Below are positions 12,501 to 27,500 of a stretch of DNA of 64,000 nucleotides, piece by piece. Source of the stretch: Ascaris suum. Lineage: Eukaryota > Nematoda > Chromadorea > Rhabditida > Ascarididae. Numbering within the stretch: position 1 is the stretch's first letter; each line of letters opens with the position of its first letter. The position numbers were made by a program, and so were the translations under genes. The stretch covers positions 9,657,260 through 9,721,259 of the forward strand of contig CM024178.1 of NCBI GenBank assembly GCA_013433145.1. The letters are read 5' to 3'. The notes below the pieces were generated by a model. The model did no database searches and was not told the DNA's origin. It saw nothing but the letters and a program-made list of their open reading frames with translations.

Positions 12501-15500
12501 GCGAACATCTCTAACATCTCCGCTCTATGTTTTATACCGAATAAACTCTGCGGTATATACCGAATGTCTTTGGTACATTCCAAATGTAATCTGCGATAAT
12601 TTCTTTACACAAATCAAGAAACTTGATAGCCCTGTAATCCATAGAGTTTTTTGAGAGCTTGAAGACTACACTCGTTTTAACTTCTCTACCTAATCACCGT
12701 TGTCATAATTATTTCGCGTTCCTTTTTTTAAACAGCCAATTATATTTTAATAATTGTACGTTTCTTCCCATTTATTAATGATAACCGATATTTTATAATT
12801 TTCATTCATGTAGCTTTTCGAAATTAAACATCTCGACAATAAGAGAAAGATTTAGAAATTAATACAACCTTACCTCTAAGTCTATTATGACTAATTGAAG
12901 TACCATTGATCGTGATCGATCCACCCGCATACGACACATTCAATCCATCACCCCAATTTCGCTCTATGAATGACGCATTAATCCAAATATCAGCAGCACC
13001 ATTATGAACTAATATACCCGCATAGCCTTCATTTTCGATTACGCTAACATTTGAGAACGCGGTACGTTCACGTATATCCTCGACGAAGATACCATTTCCG
13101 GTATTATTAAAAATAATCGAATTCGTCACATTTAATCCGTAAATTGCCTTATCTGAAAAAAATTTTCAACTGACGATGCCTACAATTTGATGGAGTATAA
13201 ATATCACTCTTCCGTATTCATAAACGCGTTTTTACATTATAACTGTTGAGAGTATTAATTAGTCGCAAGCGTATTTAATTGTGAAAAGAGAGAAGCGATC
13301 GGCAAAGTATAAGAGTGTTATCGATTTTAATAGGACGTGGATTTAGATATAGCGTTGATTAACACATTTTCAGGAAATGATACATGATAAAAAGAAAGCA
13401 ATAGTTATCCGTTATTCACCGAAAATTTCGCAATCCACCTAAAACTTTCAGAATTACAAACATTCCTCAAAAATCTCCTACTAAATCTAAAAATTATTGC
13501 GGAAAATAATTTTTTTTAAATAGTTAAATCAAAATAGATGCAAAATATTTCTTCATATTTTGTGAGTAGTAGTAAATGCATCCGGTTAGATAGGCGGGAT
13601 TTAATGAAAAAACAAATACAGAAAAACTGCTGTTTATTAGGTAATGGCAAATAGAATACATTTGAAAGAATGGTTTATATTATTTAGAAAAATCGACACA
13701 AACCTAAGACTGATGCATGAACACGGAACTGCACATTGACGTCACCGGCGACTCGTCGGCTTAATCCCACTGGGGTGTGCTCCATAGCAATGAAAATTGG
13801 ACGACCAGCGCTCCTCAAATAAATTGGATAAACACTTCAAACAGTATTTTTTCCTATAAAGATATAACTCCATTACACTGCAGTCAAGTTGGATATTTCA
13901 TTTCATTTAAAAAAGAAATTTAAAAAAGAATAAAGGATGATTATTATCTTATCAACGACTCTATTGATGGCATCCAAAATGTTTTTTTTTTACAAATTTG
14001 TTAATCATTACATAAATAACCTAATTCAAAACAACTCCAACAATTTTAAAGCAATGATGCGCGTACCCATTTCGAGGGCAGCGCGAAAATTTTCCCATCA
14101 GTGACTTGTAAATTTACTTCGCTTTCTGGCGGCAGAAATATTTTTGGAGTGCCTAGCTGAACTGCATCGTGCTACAGTAGAACACAGAAGGCTCTGGTTC
14201 AACCTCTGCCGTCGATCCCGCCTTCGGAAAGTGCTAGTAATGCCACAGCACCACCTCCGTGAACTGATATTCGCAGCACTTAAGGGAGTAGAATTTCTAC
14301 ACGAGGGGTTCCTATAAAACAAGGGCCTAAATTTCGATGAAAAAATTCACCTGAGAGAAAGAGTTTGTGGTAAAATACCATCGATGAGCGGAATGCGGTA
14401 TCGCTCATAGTTACAGCGATTAAGATTCGTATTTGCATCACATATGACCAACTCACTTCTTGAGGTATCGCGATTTCTGTTTTCAACGTTCACAAATTGA
14501 AGCGAATAGGTGTACGCAAGACGTGGAGGTAATGAAATAACCTTAATATTTATGATTGCATTGATCTCTAAGAAAAAACTCAGGAAACAGTTGGTTTAGG
14601 GAAGCAACAAATTGGCATAAGTGAGAGCGATATGAATGGATACTTATTCGTAATGAATAATTTGTCGGTTAAAGTAAAATAGAGTTTGCATTGTTTCGTA
14701 TAGAATGCGATGAATAAGAAATTAATTTGTCACTTTGTATGAATAAAATAAGTATGAAATTACAAATTATAAAATTACTAATTGTAAGTAAAAAATTAGT
14801 ATATATTAATTACCAATGAAAAAAAAAGCATGGCCATTCACTTCACAATGCTGATAGAATCGATGATTTCCATTTAACGCTGAGTATAATTTCGGGGAAT
14901 TTTCTATTCATACTCAGATATTTTCATGGAAGAGAAAAATATGAAATGGAAAGACACCTTAAAAAACGGATTATATAATCACTACGAGCCTCTTTATTTT
15001 TCGAATGAAATAAATATTAGTGGAATTGGAGACTGAGAATGAATTTCGTCAGTTTTGGCAGGCCGAACATTTGGATGATTTTCCTTTCTTCGATAAAAAA
15101 CAATAAAGAATAAATTACCGTCCAACAAGGAGATGGTGCTTCAGAATCGATGGCCGTTCCATTCGGAAGATATGCGCTAATAAGATGTGGGAAATACAGC
15201 GATTCAGGAATTGAATGTTCAGTACACATCTGCACTCGTGGCCTCTCCTCTTCATAATAAATCGACGCTTGCCTTTGTTCGCCTATATATATGCACTATA
15301 TAATAAAGCGCATAAATACATTTTGAATTTCTTTTGTATAATTAATGCGGTCCACCACTATGAAACTGTGTGGAAAATGCGTCATAATAGCCAATTTGCA
15401 ATTTTCGTAGTTAAATTTTGGGAAAATTTTCAGGCATAAAAAATAAGTCGTTTCATATTTTTATATCGAATTTTTCGTTTCTATTTTCTTGAATTCTTGA

Positions 15501-18500
15501 AATTTTCAATTGTTATAATACTACAATACCGATAAAACTAACGGTCAATTAATTTACGGACGAGTTGGATGCCGCCTGCTTTTTGCCGATAGCGAATTCC
15601 ATCACCATAATTGCCGGCCACAATGGTCATATTGATGAAAACACGTCCATCGGTTGTATTATCGATAGCAATTCCGTGTCCTCTATAAGGAAAGCTTCAA
15701 CTTTTCGCCAGAACGCTTCAAATTTGCTCTACTGGGCTTCAGGTTTCGATCGTTAAGTTTCAGTTTTTGGCCGCAGAACTTCAACTTTTAGCCGCTAGGG
15801 TTGCGTGGAATTACCTACATGCTTACTGCAGCATTACTATCAAGTAAAATATGACCACTCTTCAGCCTCCTCCTCTTTCGTATTTTTAACGGCGAGAAAG
15901 CTCATCTCATGTTGCATTCGCAAAAACCTTCGAGGAACAAAACTTCAGGGGACATGATATTTCACCACTTAGAAGTACCGCTCACCTTGACCACAGATCT
16001 ATCAAAAGCTGTTGAGAGCAACGTTAAAGTGCAAAATTTAAACCTCTGATTTACTACTTAAAAAGCGGCTTATTACAACGACGTTTCTTGATATTACACT
16101 GATAGAACTGGACACTCGATAATGACTATCTACGATTGGAAGCCTCCATCGACGATTGGAAAAACAAATAAGAAGGTACAAATAATACCAGCATAGAAAT
16201 TGCATATAGCGTTTACCGATTATTGACAATCGTAGAGTTAGCGATAATAATTGGTGCAGATGGTTCGTAGAAATGAACACCATCTCTCGCACTTCGCTCA
16301 ATCCTTAGCCCATTGAGTATAGGCGGAACACCTTCGATCCATATTGCTGCCGTTGTGTTCTTTGTTTCACTATATATTTCATTATTCCACTTTATGCTTA
16401 AGGAATTTCTCCGAAATTTCATTACTCTAAACGTGGTTTATTCGATTCTCTTTTCCTTGATTTTATGTCGAGGATATTAATTTTTTTTAAATTATTCAAA
16501 CCTGCTAGTTCAAAAATTGCTTTGGTCTTTGTGAAAGGGAAACGCCTATAAAAGTTCAATAAAGGAGAAGCTCGAATCTAGACTATTCTTCCGTTCGCCT
16601 ACTATCACTCCTCAAACTGAAACTATGGAATTTTTAGAATAAAATAAAAAAACTTCAATTGTATTTCCTAAAACCGTTTTTTATAGACAGAGTGAGAGAG
16701 AGAAGGAGAGAGAGAGAAGGAGAGAAGGAACAAGAGGGAGAGACAGAGAGTGAAAGGAGGAGAGAGACAACGAAGCTCTATCGATTGTTGGATTAGAGTG
16801 CTGCATTAGATATGAAACTGGTTGTCGGCTTTACGACAACTTGCCAATGCTAATTTAGTTGATGCGCTTGCTGTTTGCTCGTACTGTTTCCTACTCGTTG
16901 TTGTGACGTCATGCAACCTTCAATGTGTTGCAAAAAATGACGCTGAAAATCAGCATTGAATTTTTACCTTTTATTTTCCTTATCTGAAATGAATTATATA
17001 TGTGTCGTATAACGCTGAAATAAAGCCCCTGGGGTAGAGGCTTCATTAAAAAGTTTGTGGGATTTTTTTTTTCGAATTTACGATCTTAGCGAGAAAATGG
17101 CTCCACAACGTATTTTTATATCTATCTATATGGATGACTTAATTTTAGCACTACGGAAGTTTAGAAATTTGAAACTATGGAAATTTTACCGCCGCTCAAT
17201 CTAGTTTCATGATCGGTCATATCGATTTTCAAAGAAAATAGAGCACGTAAAAGCTTTCCTAATGAAATATTCACTACGTAATAACTATGCCATTTCTATC
17301 GGTACATCTGTCTTTCTTTCGGCGTGCATATGCCCGCTGGTTGGACACTGACATATTGCATCAGCGTTCAATTTGTTAGGCTGTTCTTAATTGTCGTCTC
17401 GAATTTAAATAAGATAAATCGAGCGATCACTGACTCAGTCGCTCGATCGACGAATATTGTTTTTTGCATAAGAATCTACGCAAGTCACTCGTTAGGCAAT
17501 TAAGCTGCCCATTGTTTTTGATGAAGATTTCGGTTATAAATTTATAGAATGAAACATACGCATTATATCCCGCATAGAAGATGTCGACATATTCAAGTCT
17601 ACTTAGAGATTCTCTATGCACGGAAACCATATCCGGATCAGATGGAACGAATATAAATGGTGAACTGAGAATTTGTAAACCTGAAATTTGGTGACTTTTT
17701 TTTTATTTCATTCGGATATAAAAGATGACCTCAAATATGACAATTTTTGATTAAATAAACCAATATTCGCGAAACGGAAACAATTTTTTATGCAAAAAAG
17801 CATATATCAGAGAAGGGAAACATTCACTCAGATATTCCATTCAAAATGATTCAATGTATTGAGCATAAAATTGCAGAATTTTACCCGTCATGGTTTATTC
17901 TGTTGGCTTGAACAATCGTAAACCATCGATTCTTCAATATTTTCCTATAGCCCTGAATTATTTTCCGCAAAGGCTGAAGGAACTGTAGAGGAAGGAACGA
18001 AGGAGGGAGACTGGGGAGGGGGAGGGGGAAGGGGGGAAGTGGACAGTGAGGATTTCCAGAGCGAAAAGATCTTTTTGTCATTCGAACGAGAAAACGACTA
18101 TTAATAAAATGGAACATACTTAAGAACACCTGAAAATTAAGGAAGAGAGCACTGATTGTTAAATGAATTTTAAGGTTTTTTTCTAAGAAGGACGTTCTCT
18201 TCTTTTCCCCACCTCTTCTCTTTTTATTGTATTCATTCCCGTTTGATCTTTTTTTGTTTTAAAAACATGGATTTTTTTTTCAATCATAAATCACCTATCA
18301 AAATAGAAAATGAGTTCTTCATTTCATAGTATATAAGTACTATTCGTTAAATGGGCAATTTCCACAATAATAAAACCATTGAGCGAAAAATGATCGATTG
18401 CTTCTTATTGCTCTTTTTTCTTTTTTCTCTCATCCATTTAGTCATTCCTGCGCAGCAATCTATTTATGCATACATGCCATAGTGACCTAAAAATTTGTAT

Positions 18501-21500
18501 GCACGGTATAGCCTTGAAATGTTTGCCGACATTTGCGCCATTTAAATGCCAATTCAACGTAAACATTTTCATCTGTTTTTTTCGCTACAGAATGTTTTGA
18601 TGAGATTCCCTATATAATAATATACCTGCTAGTATATTTCAATATTCTTTAATTAAACATTCATCCAGCAGTCATCTTATGCTCATAAGCGAAGAAATCA
18701 AAAAACAATATTGGTAAAAAATAGTCAACAAATGAGAAAAACGATAAGAAAATTGTCTTGGAAATTTTTTAAACATTTTTTAAAAAAAAGATCGGTATAA
18801 TTGTAATTTTTAGAATAATAATTTATGCTCTGCGACCATTTAGCGGCTGGAAAAAGTTGGCAAATAAAGCAAAAGATTACCTTTCCAGTGCTTTGCCCAA
18901 CCAGTGAATATCGGTGGACCCCAACAATATAAACCAATATCGTCTTCACCTTGACATAGATTCTCACTTAGTGGAATTGCATTTGATTCTTTAAATCCTT
19001 GACAATCCCATAAGGATTTCGCATCCGGAAAGCATTCCGGATGTGGCATCACAAACGGATATGTATCGTTATTGCGACGATACCATTTCCAGAAACCTGC
19101 ACAAAAATGTCGATTAATTTCAGCAATACACTGCATTTCGTTGTTTATAAGTTCCTTCCGGTGTATAAAATTACATTGAAGAGTGTAATCAGTTATAAGC
19201 TCATAAGTTTAACATATCAACTCTTGCACAAACCACACCTGTTCAACTAATTAACATAACATCTCTTGGACTAAAAAGTATAGCTGTTCAGGTAAACGAT
19301 TTATTAAAGACTTCACAAATATATCCTCTTTAATCATTTTAATTACTAAATTTTACTCACTATGTCAAGCTATAGGTAGTAATTAATTGTTTTACATCGA
19401 GTCACTTCGAAAGCTAATTAAAAATCACTCAAAAACACTATGAAGTTTGTTTTTGCTCACAACTTCTCGTTAATTTCATCTTTATTTTTATTGCGTTACC
19501 GTTTCCTCGAAAATAAAATCCTCAGGCAATTTTTTCTTCAGCTCGATTCATTGAAAGAATTTTAAGTGGTAAATTTTTTTTTGAATTCGAATACCTCCAT
19601 CGCTATATCCCATCGATTTGCACGCTATTGTTGTGTCCACTGATGTCCAACTAAATTAACGATAATTTATATGATAAGAAAATCTTGAAGCGAAAAATTT
19701 GATATGAAAGTGGGGAGAATCGAAATTTACATATATTTCTTTTTAATGGGCTTGTTGAAAATGGAAAGGAAAAAATTCACGGAAAAGCCGATGTCAGAAA
19801 TAAGCCGTAATAGCTGGAAACGGCGAAACGGAAAAGATATACCGGCATTCTTGTATTGTTCGGCTAGTAAATTAAACGGCTGAGCATTTTTTTTAATACA
19901 ATGAAAAACAACGTGTATTCTAGAAAGATAATCCCGCATTTCATATTGAAGTCAATTAAAGTATAACCGCAAGAACAGTACACTCTGCAAGGTTTTTCTT
20001 TTCGGTTTAACAAATTTCCGGCTTTTCAAAAAATCTGTTCCACCAAGCCGAAAAATTTGTTACACTAGGCCAAAAAATTTTTCCGATTTAGCCAGCAATT
20101 TGTTCCACTAAGCCGACACATATTATTTGCTTGTCATCTAAACAAACAGATACTTTGCGAAAAGATTGAACTCGGATATATGAGCGGTTCTCGACTTTAG
20201 AATATATCTTTGAATAATAAAATGGAAAATTCTTTTACTATGTCGACTCTATAGTTTCAGAGCACAAATAACTTTCATATTTTATAGGATGGTAAAAACT
20301 TTCAAAAACAAATAAGTAGATAATTTATTTGGAAAATATAAAACAACGATTATAATGCAAAAAAAAAATCAAATTTTTTAAATAGCTTTAATATTTTTGA
20401 TTTTAAAGAGTTAGGTGGCTTGAGTCTAAAGAGCTTAAAGAATTTATGTTCTTTAAGCTTTTTAAACTTAAGAGAATGAATAAAGAGATTTAATTTCAAT
20501 AAAGTAATTTAATGCTGCAATGATGAGCTACGCAACTCGGCACATCACTGACGATGCCATTATAGCTTGCCCTATTTGCAGTGAATAAATACGAAAGCCT
20601 ATTTTTTTCTAACAAACATAAAAACGTAACTGTGAAGAAAAGATAATGTGATATACTGTTGATAAGTGTTGTCATTTATCAACATTATATCACGTTATAT
20701 CACGATTACTTCATCATTTAATATATGCTGAAAGTTAATAATTTCCAAAATTTTTATTCCCAAAATGCTAAGGAAATTTTTTCTCGGGAGAAATACTTTT
20801 ATTTCAAAGAATATTTTCACCTAAAGAAAAAACTTTACACTTTCAGGAAGTATTTTAGACGTAAAAATAAATTGACTACGAATAAATATTTCACTATGAA
20901 AGTTACTTGGTGAGTTGTGTGCATATTGAACGCCATCGATTATGAAATCTAATCTGTAGTCTGCCTTGTCGAACTGACGGTCCATCGATGAGTCGAAATT
21001 CAGGTCGAGAGTCGTCATAGTTGAGCATCTGTTGATACGGCAACATTTGAATATGTGCGAACTCATTTCCCTAAACATATAATCGGAAATAAATTTATGC
21101 ATTAAAAATATTATGCATTTACTATTCCTATGCAAAATTACGTAAATATTTCTATATGAAGCGATAATTGATAATATTAGCCGAAATATGCAAATGAAAA
21201 ATGCTAACGAACGAAATGGCGGCTGCTATTTCCTCGGCTAAGCAAAGGGTGCAACACCCTCATGGCTCACGATCGGCACTTAAAGCCACACTATTCGACA
21301 CTAAACAAATAATGAAACTAGCTGATTTTACTACAAGAAGCGCTGTAGAATAAATCGAAGAATGGGCAAACACATGAGCGCAAAACATCAGATATACATG
21401 AATTAAGCGAAATCCATATGAAACATTCATTAAAGCAATATAAACAATTCCTTAAAGCATTGGTATGTTTTATAATCCAATAAAAAATACTTTGAATTTC

Positions 21501-24500
21501 AAAAATTCATGCTTTCGTTTATATAATAAATTTGCGCTCAACATAAAGAAGTCTAAATTGTAAAGTTTTCCTCATTTTGAAATAAATCGCAGCATATATT
21601 CCTATATGTAATTTTGATATTACCATCAAAGATATAGCCGCTAGATTGGATAGCTTCCGAGTGAGATAAGATCAACTCGAATTGCGTAAAACTTTTTTTT
21701 TATACCCAGATGCAAATTAGAATTTGCAACATGCATAATGGTAAAGCCATATCTATCATTAGCCGCCCTCTCCAACTCTGGAAAAAAACCGAAATCAGAG
21801 TTTCAAAGTTTAATTAATTCAAAAATCAATTGAAGAATTAATGCATAGAATACATACAGAGAGCCCTCCAACCCATATTTCACTTTGCTATAGCACAAGA
21901 AAGAGTTCCAGTCATTAAATGCGTAAAAAATTATATCCATTTCATACCGGTTGATTATTTTTGTCGGACAGGTTGTAAAAACTCAATTTTTTGTGGGTAT
22001 ATCTATACCAGCGGCTGATGCGACGAAATACGATGATAATATTTCACCTATTTCATTACTTTTAATAACTTATTAGGTTAGTCGATTACCTGAGCACAAT
22101 TTAAAAGCGTATTATATCGCGCCAACTTTCTCACATGATTTTGTACTTACATAAATTTCTTTTGCAGCTGTAAATTTTTTTGCGAACTTTGCTTCTATTA
22201 AGTCGGTTTCCTTTTCATCTATGAATTCCCCAATGCACATGCATTTTTTTATTGGCTCCATTTATTAATAAATACATTTGATATGAACCGTGTGCTTTAT
22301 ATTTACTAATATTTTCTTAGATTTTTCACAATATTTCATAGTTTATTACTTAGTAGTATTTCATTGGTGCAAAGAAAAGAGATGAAAATGATAGAATTAT
22401 TATCACAACTATGCCTTCTATCTTTTAAAAAATGACAAGAATAAAGCAATTATCTTTCACTTCTTTTCACCATTCTCATATTTTTTCTTTTATCTATTTT
22501 CTGCCATATTCGCTATATTTTACCCCTTATTTTCTTCATATCCATTTTTTTTTTGTCATTCGTCGTATTTTCTTCAATCTCATATTTTCCTGATCTTTTC
22601 TTACAAATATCATTATTTTTTATTGAGTTTATTTTTGCATCATCAGAGATGTGTGAACATAGCACATCACTATTTGTCGTAATGAATAGTCACCGTAAAC
22701 GAAATGCAATCATCGATGAGAAAACTCAATATTTTCGTCATGAGAGTGCAACTTGTCGAGAATCTATTCAAGTAACGTTCGTCTACTTTTATTGACAAAG
22801 AAACAGCAGAAAAAAAAATATAAGCAGCATAAAACTTCAAAGATTTGTTCCTCAATTCTACATCGTATTCTTTACTCTACAACTCGCCAACTTTTTATTT
22901 TTAAATATAGATATTGCAATTTTTTTTCTCTTGAAAAATCTTTTTTTAAACGTTAATTAAAGCAAAAAAAAAAAAAAAAATTTCCTCGCAAATAAAGCCA
23001 TAAAAATAAAACATGATATCAAAACAACTAAAATTGTTTCGTAATTTTCAAAACATTTCAAATAATTTATATAATATGAGCAAATGAAAGTCATTATTGT
23101 GTCAGCAATACCTAAGGGTAATTAATCCTTCCTTAGCATCAATCTTTATATCATTGAGCCACGTCGATATTTCGTATATTCATTGCAAAACTATAAAAAA
23201 AAAAAAATTGATGAACAGAAGTATTTGTATGGACTTCCATTTTTCCAATTAAAACTATCGACGAGAAAGCATTCTTTACTGAATTTTTTTTTTGAGGAAT
23301 TTTTCCAACTATTATAAATTTCAGCAAAATGTAAACCTTAATAAGGCATTGCTCAAGGCTATAAAAAAAATTTATGCACAACATTTCGAGCAATTAACTT
23401 ACGAAAATTTTACCATTATCGGCCTACCGTCGCAAAAATTATTGCACATGTTCCATAGTTGTGAAAAATCTTTTATTCCTCAACATACTCTTAACTTATA
23501 GCTTATTATGACTTTTATAATAAGTGCTGTACTTATATTCCCTTACCCTTAATAACCTGTTCACACTATCAAAACCGAAATTTTTTCTCCTTTCCTATAT
23601 CATCGATCGCTCCAATCCTGTATATTAAGCTATCATATTATTAGTTTGTCGAACAGAGACATGCAATACTTACAACAAAGAAAAATAACTTTTAAGATGA
23701 TATTCGGAAAGAAAGATTTACACATAATTACATACAGTTATTCATATTCATCCAGAAAAGTGGCAACTGGAACAAAATCATTTTAAAGGGTCGAAAGACG
23801 CTTGTCTGACAGTGAAAGACGTTGCCTGACAGGTCAATTTCTTGCTTGTTTGGAGGATTTTTTTGTCTGACAGTGTCTGTAATGTTCCTATCCGACAAGT
23901 ACAATAAAGTCTGCTTCTACATTGGACGGATGTTCATTTCAAATTGGTGATCTATCATCACAATCTAATCAATTCCAATCAATTCCAACGCCGATTTCGC
24001 TTATTCTCTTCTTTTCGGCAGCTTTAAGAATAGAAGGTTTTTGAATTCCAATTACCACACAGTTTTGCTTCAAAGATTCCTCAGAATAACTTCATCACTC
24101 AAATCGGTCACTAAAGTTATACTGGAATCCTAAATGCTCGAAGTTTCATTCGATAGCCCAGTAGATTAGTGCCAGCTTGATATCATGCGTAAAAAATGGT
24201 TTCGTTTCTCTCCTCATATTTTTTGATGGGATTAGTATATCTCATGCGATCTCACACAAATAAAACATATGCATATTCCTTTATTCGGTGTTTCCTCCCG
24301 AGCTTTTTGCCTTCTCTTTTTATTCATTCACACATAGATTATACTTTGGAAAATATTCAGCATCAGTCTCATGCTTCTTCCAGCAAATTGTTCCATTTTC
24401 AAACTTTGGCCTGCTCTCAGAGGAAAGAAAAACCTCTCGCTTAGAAGATATGCAAAAGATGGTGAAGACAGATCACTCTTTTTTTCGCTGTCTAATGCAG

Positions 24501-27500
24501 AAAAAAATGAGGCAAGACTCATTTGTAATACAATAGTTGTAAAATCATTGCCCTCTGGGAAAAGGCAAATAATGCATCATGGAAAAAAGTTTTTGAATGG
24601 AAACATGGATTTTCATTCAACGAAAAAAAAAATGCTCGTTCATGTGAATGGATGATAAATTACAACGAAAAAAAAAATGTGGGAGGATGCCATTAAACGC
24701 ATCTCTTGTTTCATTCCCTCAATGTAATATGAAATGTGCTTCCGTCGCTGGCTGAGTCTACAATTTTCGTATATTCACGATGAATTTGCCTTGGAAAATT
24801 TTCTCATCTTTTAGATTTCTTAGATATTTCTAAAATATGTTTTCAAGTTTTTATAACAATTAAAAAGAATAGAAGAAATAAATTAGATTAGGGCAAATAT
24901 ATTGAGAAAAAAAAATAATCTGAAGAAATAGATAATAAGAGAAAAAGATTTCATCTTTCATTTCAATTCGATTTTATTTCTCATCGATACAATTTTCGAA
25001 TTTTATCTAAGATCACATTATGCATTCTTTGCAGAATTAATTTTTTTTGTCTTTAGTTAATGCAAATATCGATTGATTAAATTTGTAGTTTCAAAAATTG
25101 TGAATTTTCAAAAAAAAAATCGCTTATCATGTGAATTTTTATGAAAAATTCACCACCTAAAATTGATCTTCATGTGTAAAAAAATAAATTTCCAATGAAT
25201 GCATTTATTCACATTCATTCGTTAAATCATATTCATATAATAAATCTTCAATGAATGTGTAATGCTATATCTAAATAGAGTAACTCTATGCTTAATCGAT
25301 ATAATTTGCACTTAGCAAAATTCGTTCAAAAAAAAAAAAAAACACAAATATCCACCTCATCGATAAAAAGAGCTGAAAAGGTTTCGTTGGAAATATTCTC
25401 TCTTTTTCTCGCTCTCTCATTTGCTATTTTTTCTGCCATACGCATATTTTATAGTTCAATTTCCCTTAAAGCCCTGCATTGGAAGCCGCTTCTATGGAAA
25501 TATTTCAGTCATTTATAATGTTTCATTAATTTCATCTATATTTATTGAGCGTAGCGTAATGATTTACAAATATTTACAAATATTACCCCCTTTTTTTTCA
25601 TCGATTCGACCGCACTTTTACGAAAATTTTCACAATTTAAGGATATGTTTAGAATCATTTCTATGTGAATTAGTAGCAATCAATATTGGATGGAAAAATC
25701 CAATAGAATTTTTCGAAGTGATTAACTTTATAATGATTGGCTCAAGAACTTTGGATGCTGTAAGCGGAGAGAGAAACGGAGAAGGAGAGAGAGATCAAGA
25801 TGAATGGAGAGAAAAATGAAGATGAAGGAAAAGAAAAGATCACAAGTAAAGTTCATTTCCTCGATCAGCCTCATAAGGCTCTAAAAATAGAAACTTTTTT
25901 TGGGAGGCAACTCCTAACACTACTAATGAATGAGTTTCAACAACAATTCATTTCTATTTATCGATAGATGATTTTCGTCGCATTATTTGCTAATGTTCCC
26001 ATCGCACATAATTGTAAACGCACGATCGATGTTTATCCTAATTTCTGTTCTATTTACTTCACCGCTATGTCACTGCATTAGTCATAATATCTGCCATCAT
26101 AAGGAGTGACGAAATATCATCCTATCATTGTTATCACAAACATATCACTTCTCATCTTTGATCAAATAACGAAATGAACGTTTGAGATATTAATGCGTAA
26201 ATTCGAGTTTTTTGAATGGCCTTAAGGTCTAGGAAGAACTAGAAACCCTCGCGACGATAGGATATCGAGTACGTTGGAAATCCGAAAAAAAAAAGCTTAA
26301 CCATTAGCAATCCTCATCGTCGAGTTCTTAATCGCTATTTCACCACAAATTTGGAATCAGGTGTTACGAGTTCCTTTTTTTTTTTCAAAAACTTCCAATT
26401 ATTTCAAGTAATTTTAAATTATGTTTGATTTTTTCACCCCCCCCCCCCAAAAAAAAAAGCATAAACATATCCTATTGCTCTATGAACCTGCCATTCGTTC
26501 ATCAGAGGGCTTTCTCTTCAAAAAAAAAAATTTTTTTTTTAAACGATATCCATTTCACCTTCCGTTTTGCACCTCTTACTTCACTTCTATTCCATTTTAT
26601 TTATCACAGTAAAATTGATAATTTCAAATAAATTTTTTTTTCTAATCTTCGAATATCTAAAATTAACGATAAATCGATAAATTATTCGTAAATTTTTGAA
26701 ATAATCTGCTAATTTTTTGTTTATTTCTGCGCATTATCTTTTGCGATAACCATAACAATCAATGAACGTTCCTTTGCAAACATCTTCCTTGAAGCTAAAC
26801 TATTTTATAGCAATGCGATGTCTAGGACTATAATAATCTAGTATCATGAAATTTTGCCGTTTATTTGCCTGCAACTATTTCCCCCTCCCCTCCCCCCCCC
26901 CCCTCCGCCAACGCTTCAACGAATAATAAATTTGCTGTTCTGCGCCGGAAATATCGGCTAAGAAAACGTTTTTATATGTTGGACAGAAAAAAATTACTCA
27001 CATATTCAGTCTGTAATATAGATGGATAATCGAAAATTTCTATGCAAAATTGTCCGGACAGATTTGAATACTATTAGAAACCGGAAAACAGGAAATAAAA
27101 AAATTGCTCATCCCACTACAACTGAGCTTACAATTATAATTTTCCCAACATTACCGGATATTGGGAACTATTAACGTCAAATTCGGCAACATAATTAGAG
27201 AGTAAACGATGAAAGCAAACTATGACAACGACAATCGAGACATTTCATCAAATGCAATGACCGGAAATAGGCTCTTGCAATGAGCATGACAATGCGTTCA
27301 TATTATGAGATACGAATGACTGCGAGAACTTTTGTCACATCCATGATATACCTTCGAATCTCAGTTGTCTCCTAGTCGTGATTTTTATGGGGGTTTTGAT
27401 ATTTACTCTAATTAAACAATTACATATATTTTGAAATAATTGAAGCTATACTTTAATAATGAAATGCAATATTAAATTATCTGCTCAAACTTATCGCCTG

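Larger units (their letters stand above)
9749..17680 (-). other. bark: bark exons 5-15: first beta-helix repeat block
   Basis: Eleven exons encode about residues 274-935 and contain repeated short strands ending in asparagine ladders, such as NSTIVNNR, NSIIFNNTGNGIFVED and NSNQFLSNNNTALLIRN. These are typical of parallel right-handed beta-helices (PbH1-like repeats). Family-diagnostic segments include AAIWIEGVPPILNGLRIE, HFYEPSAPIIIANST and RENNWGHPFPGTFMHRIFD. Exon 9 uses a TTAGAG acceptor two bases after a better-looking TTAG, because only that choice keeps the frame. Exon 10 has a tandem NAGNAG acceptor (13813 or 13810). Function beyond adhesion/scaffolding cannot be read from sequence. 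Confidence 0.9.
18881..21070 (-). other. bark: bark exons 2-4: first SRCR domain
   Basis: Exons 20907-21070, 19595-19650 and 18881-19096 encode a scavenger-receptor cysteine-rich domain at about residues 152-258. It starts FRLIDGPSVRQGRL and has cysteines at 177, 192, 222, 232, 248 and 258. It ends with ENLCQGEDDIGLYCWGPP. The 56-nt middle exon carries the IACKSMGYSDG segment. Domains of this kind mediate extracellular protein contacts. The junctions are phase 2 and phase 1, and the reading frame would break if any of the three exons were dropped. Confidence 0.92.

Noticed and set aside
14098..14322. 74-codon minus frame between bark exons 9 and 10
   Set aside because: Exon 9 joins directly to 13813 in phase and restores the family sequence. 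This frame has no matching phase or similarity and is intronic.
25421..25819. 132-codon plus frame in bark intron 1
   Set aside because: It is composed of A+T-rich codons with no domain or splice context, and lies antisense inside an intron.
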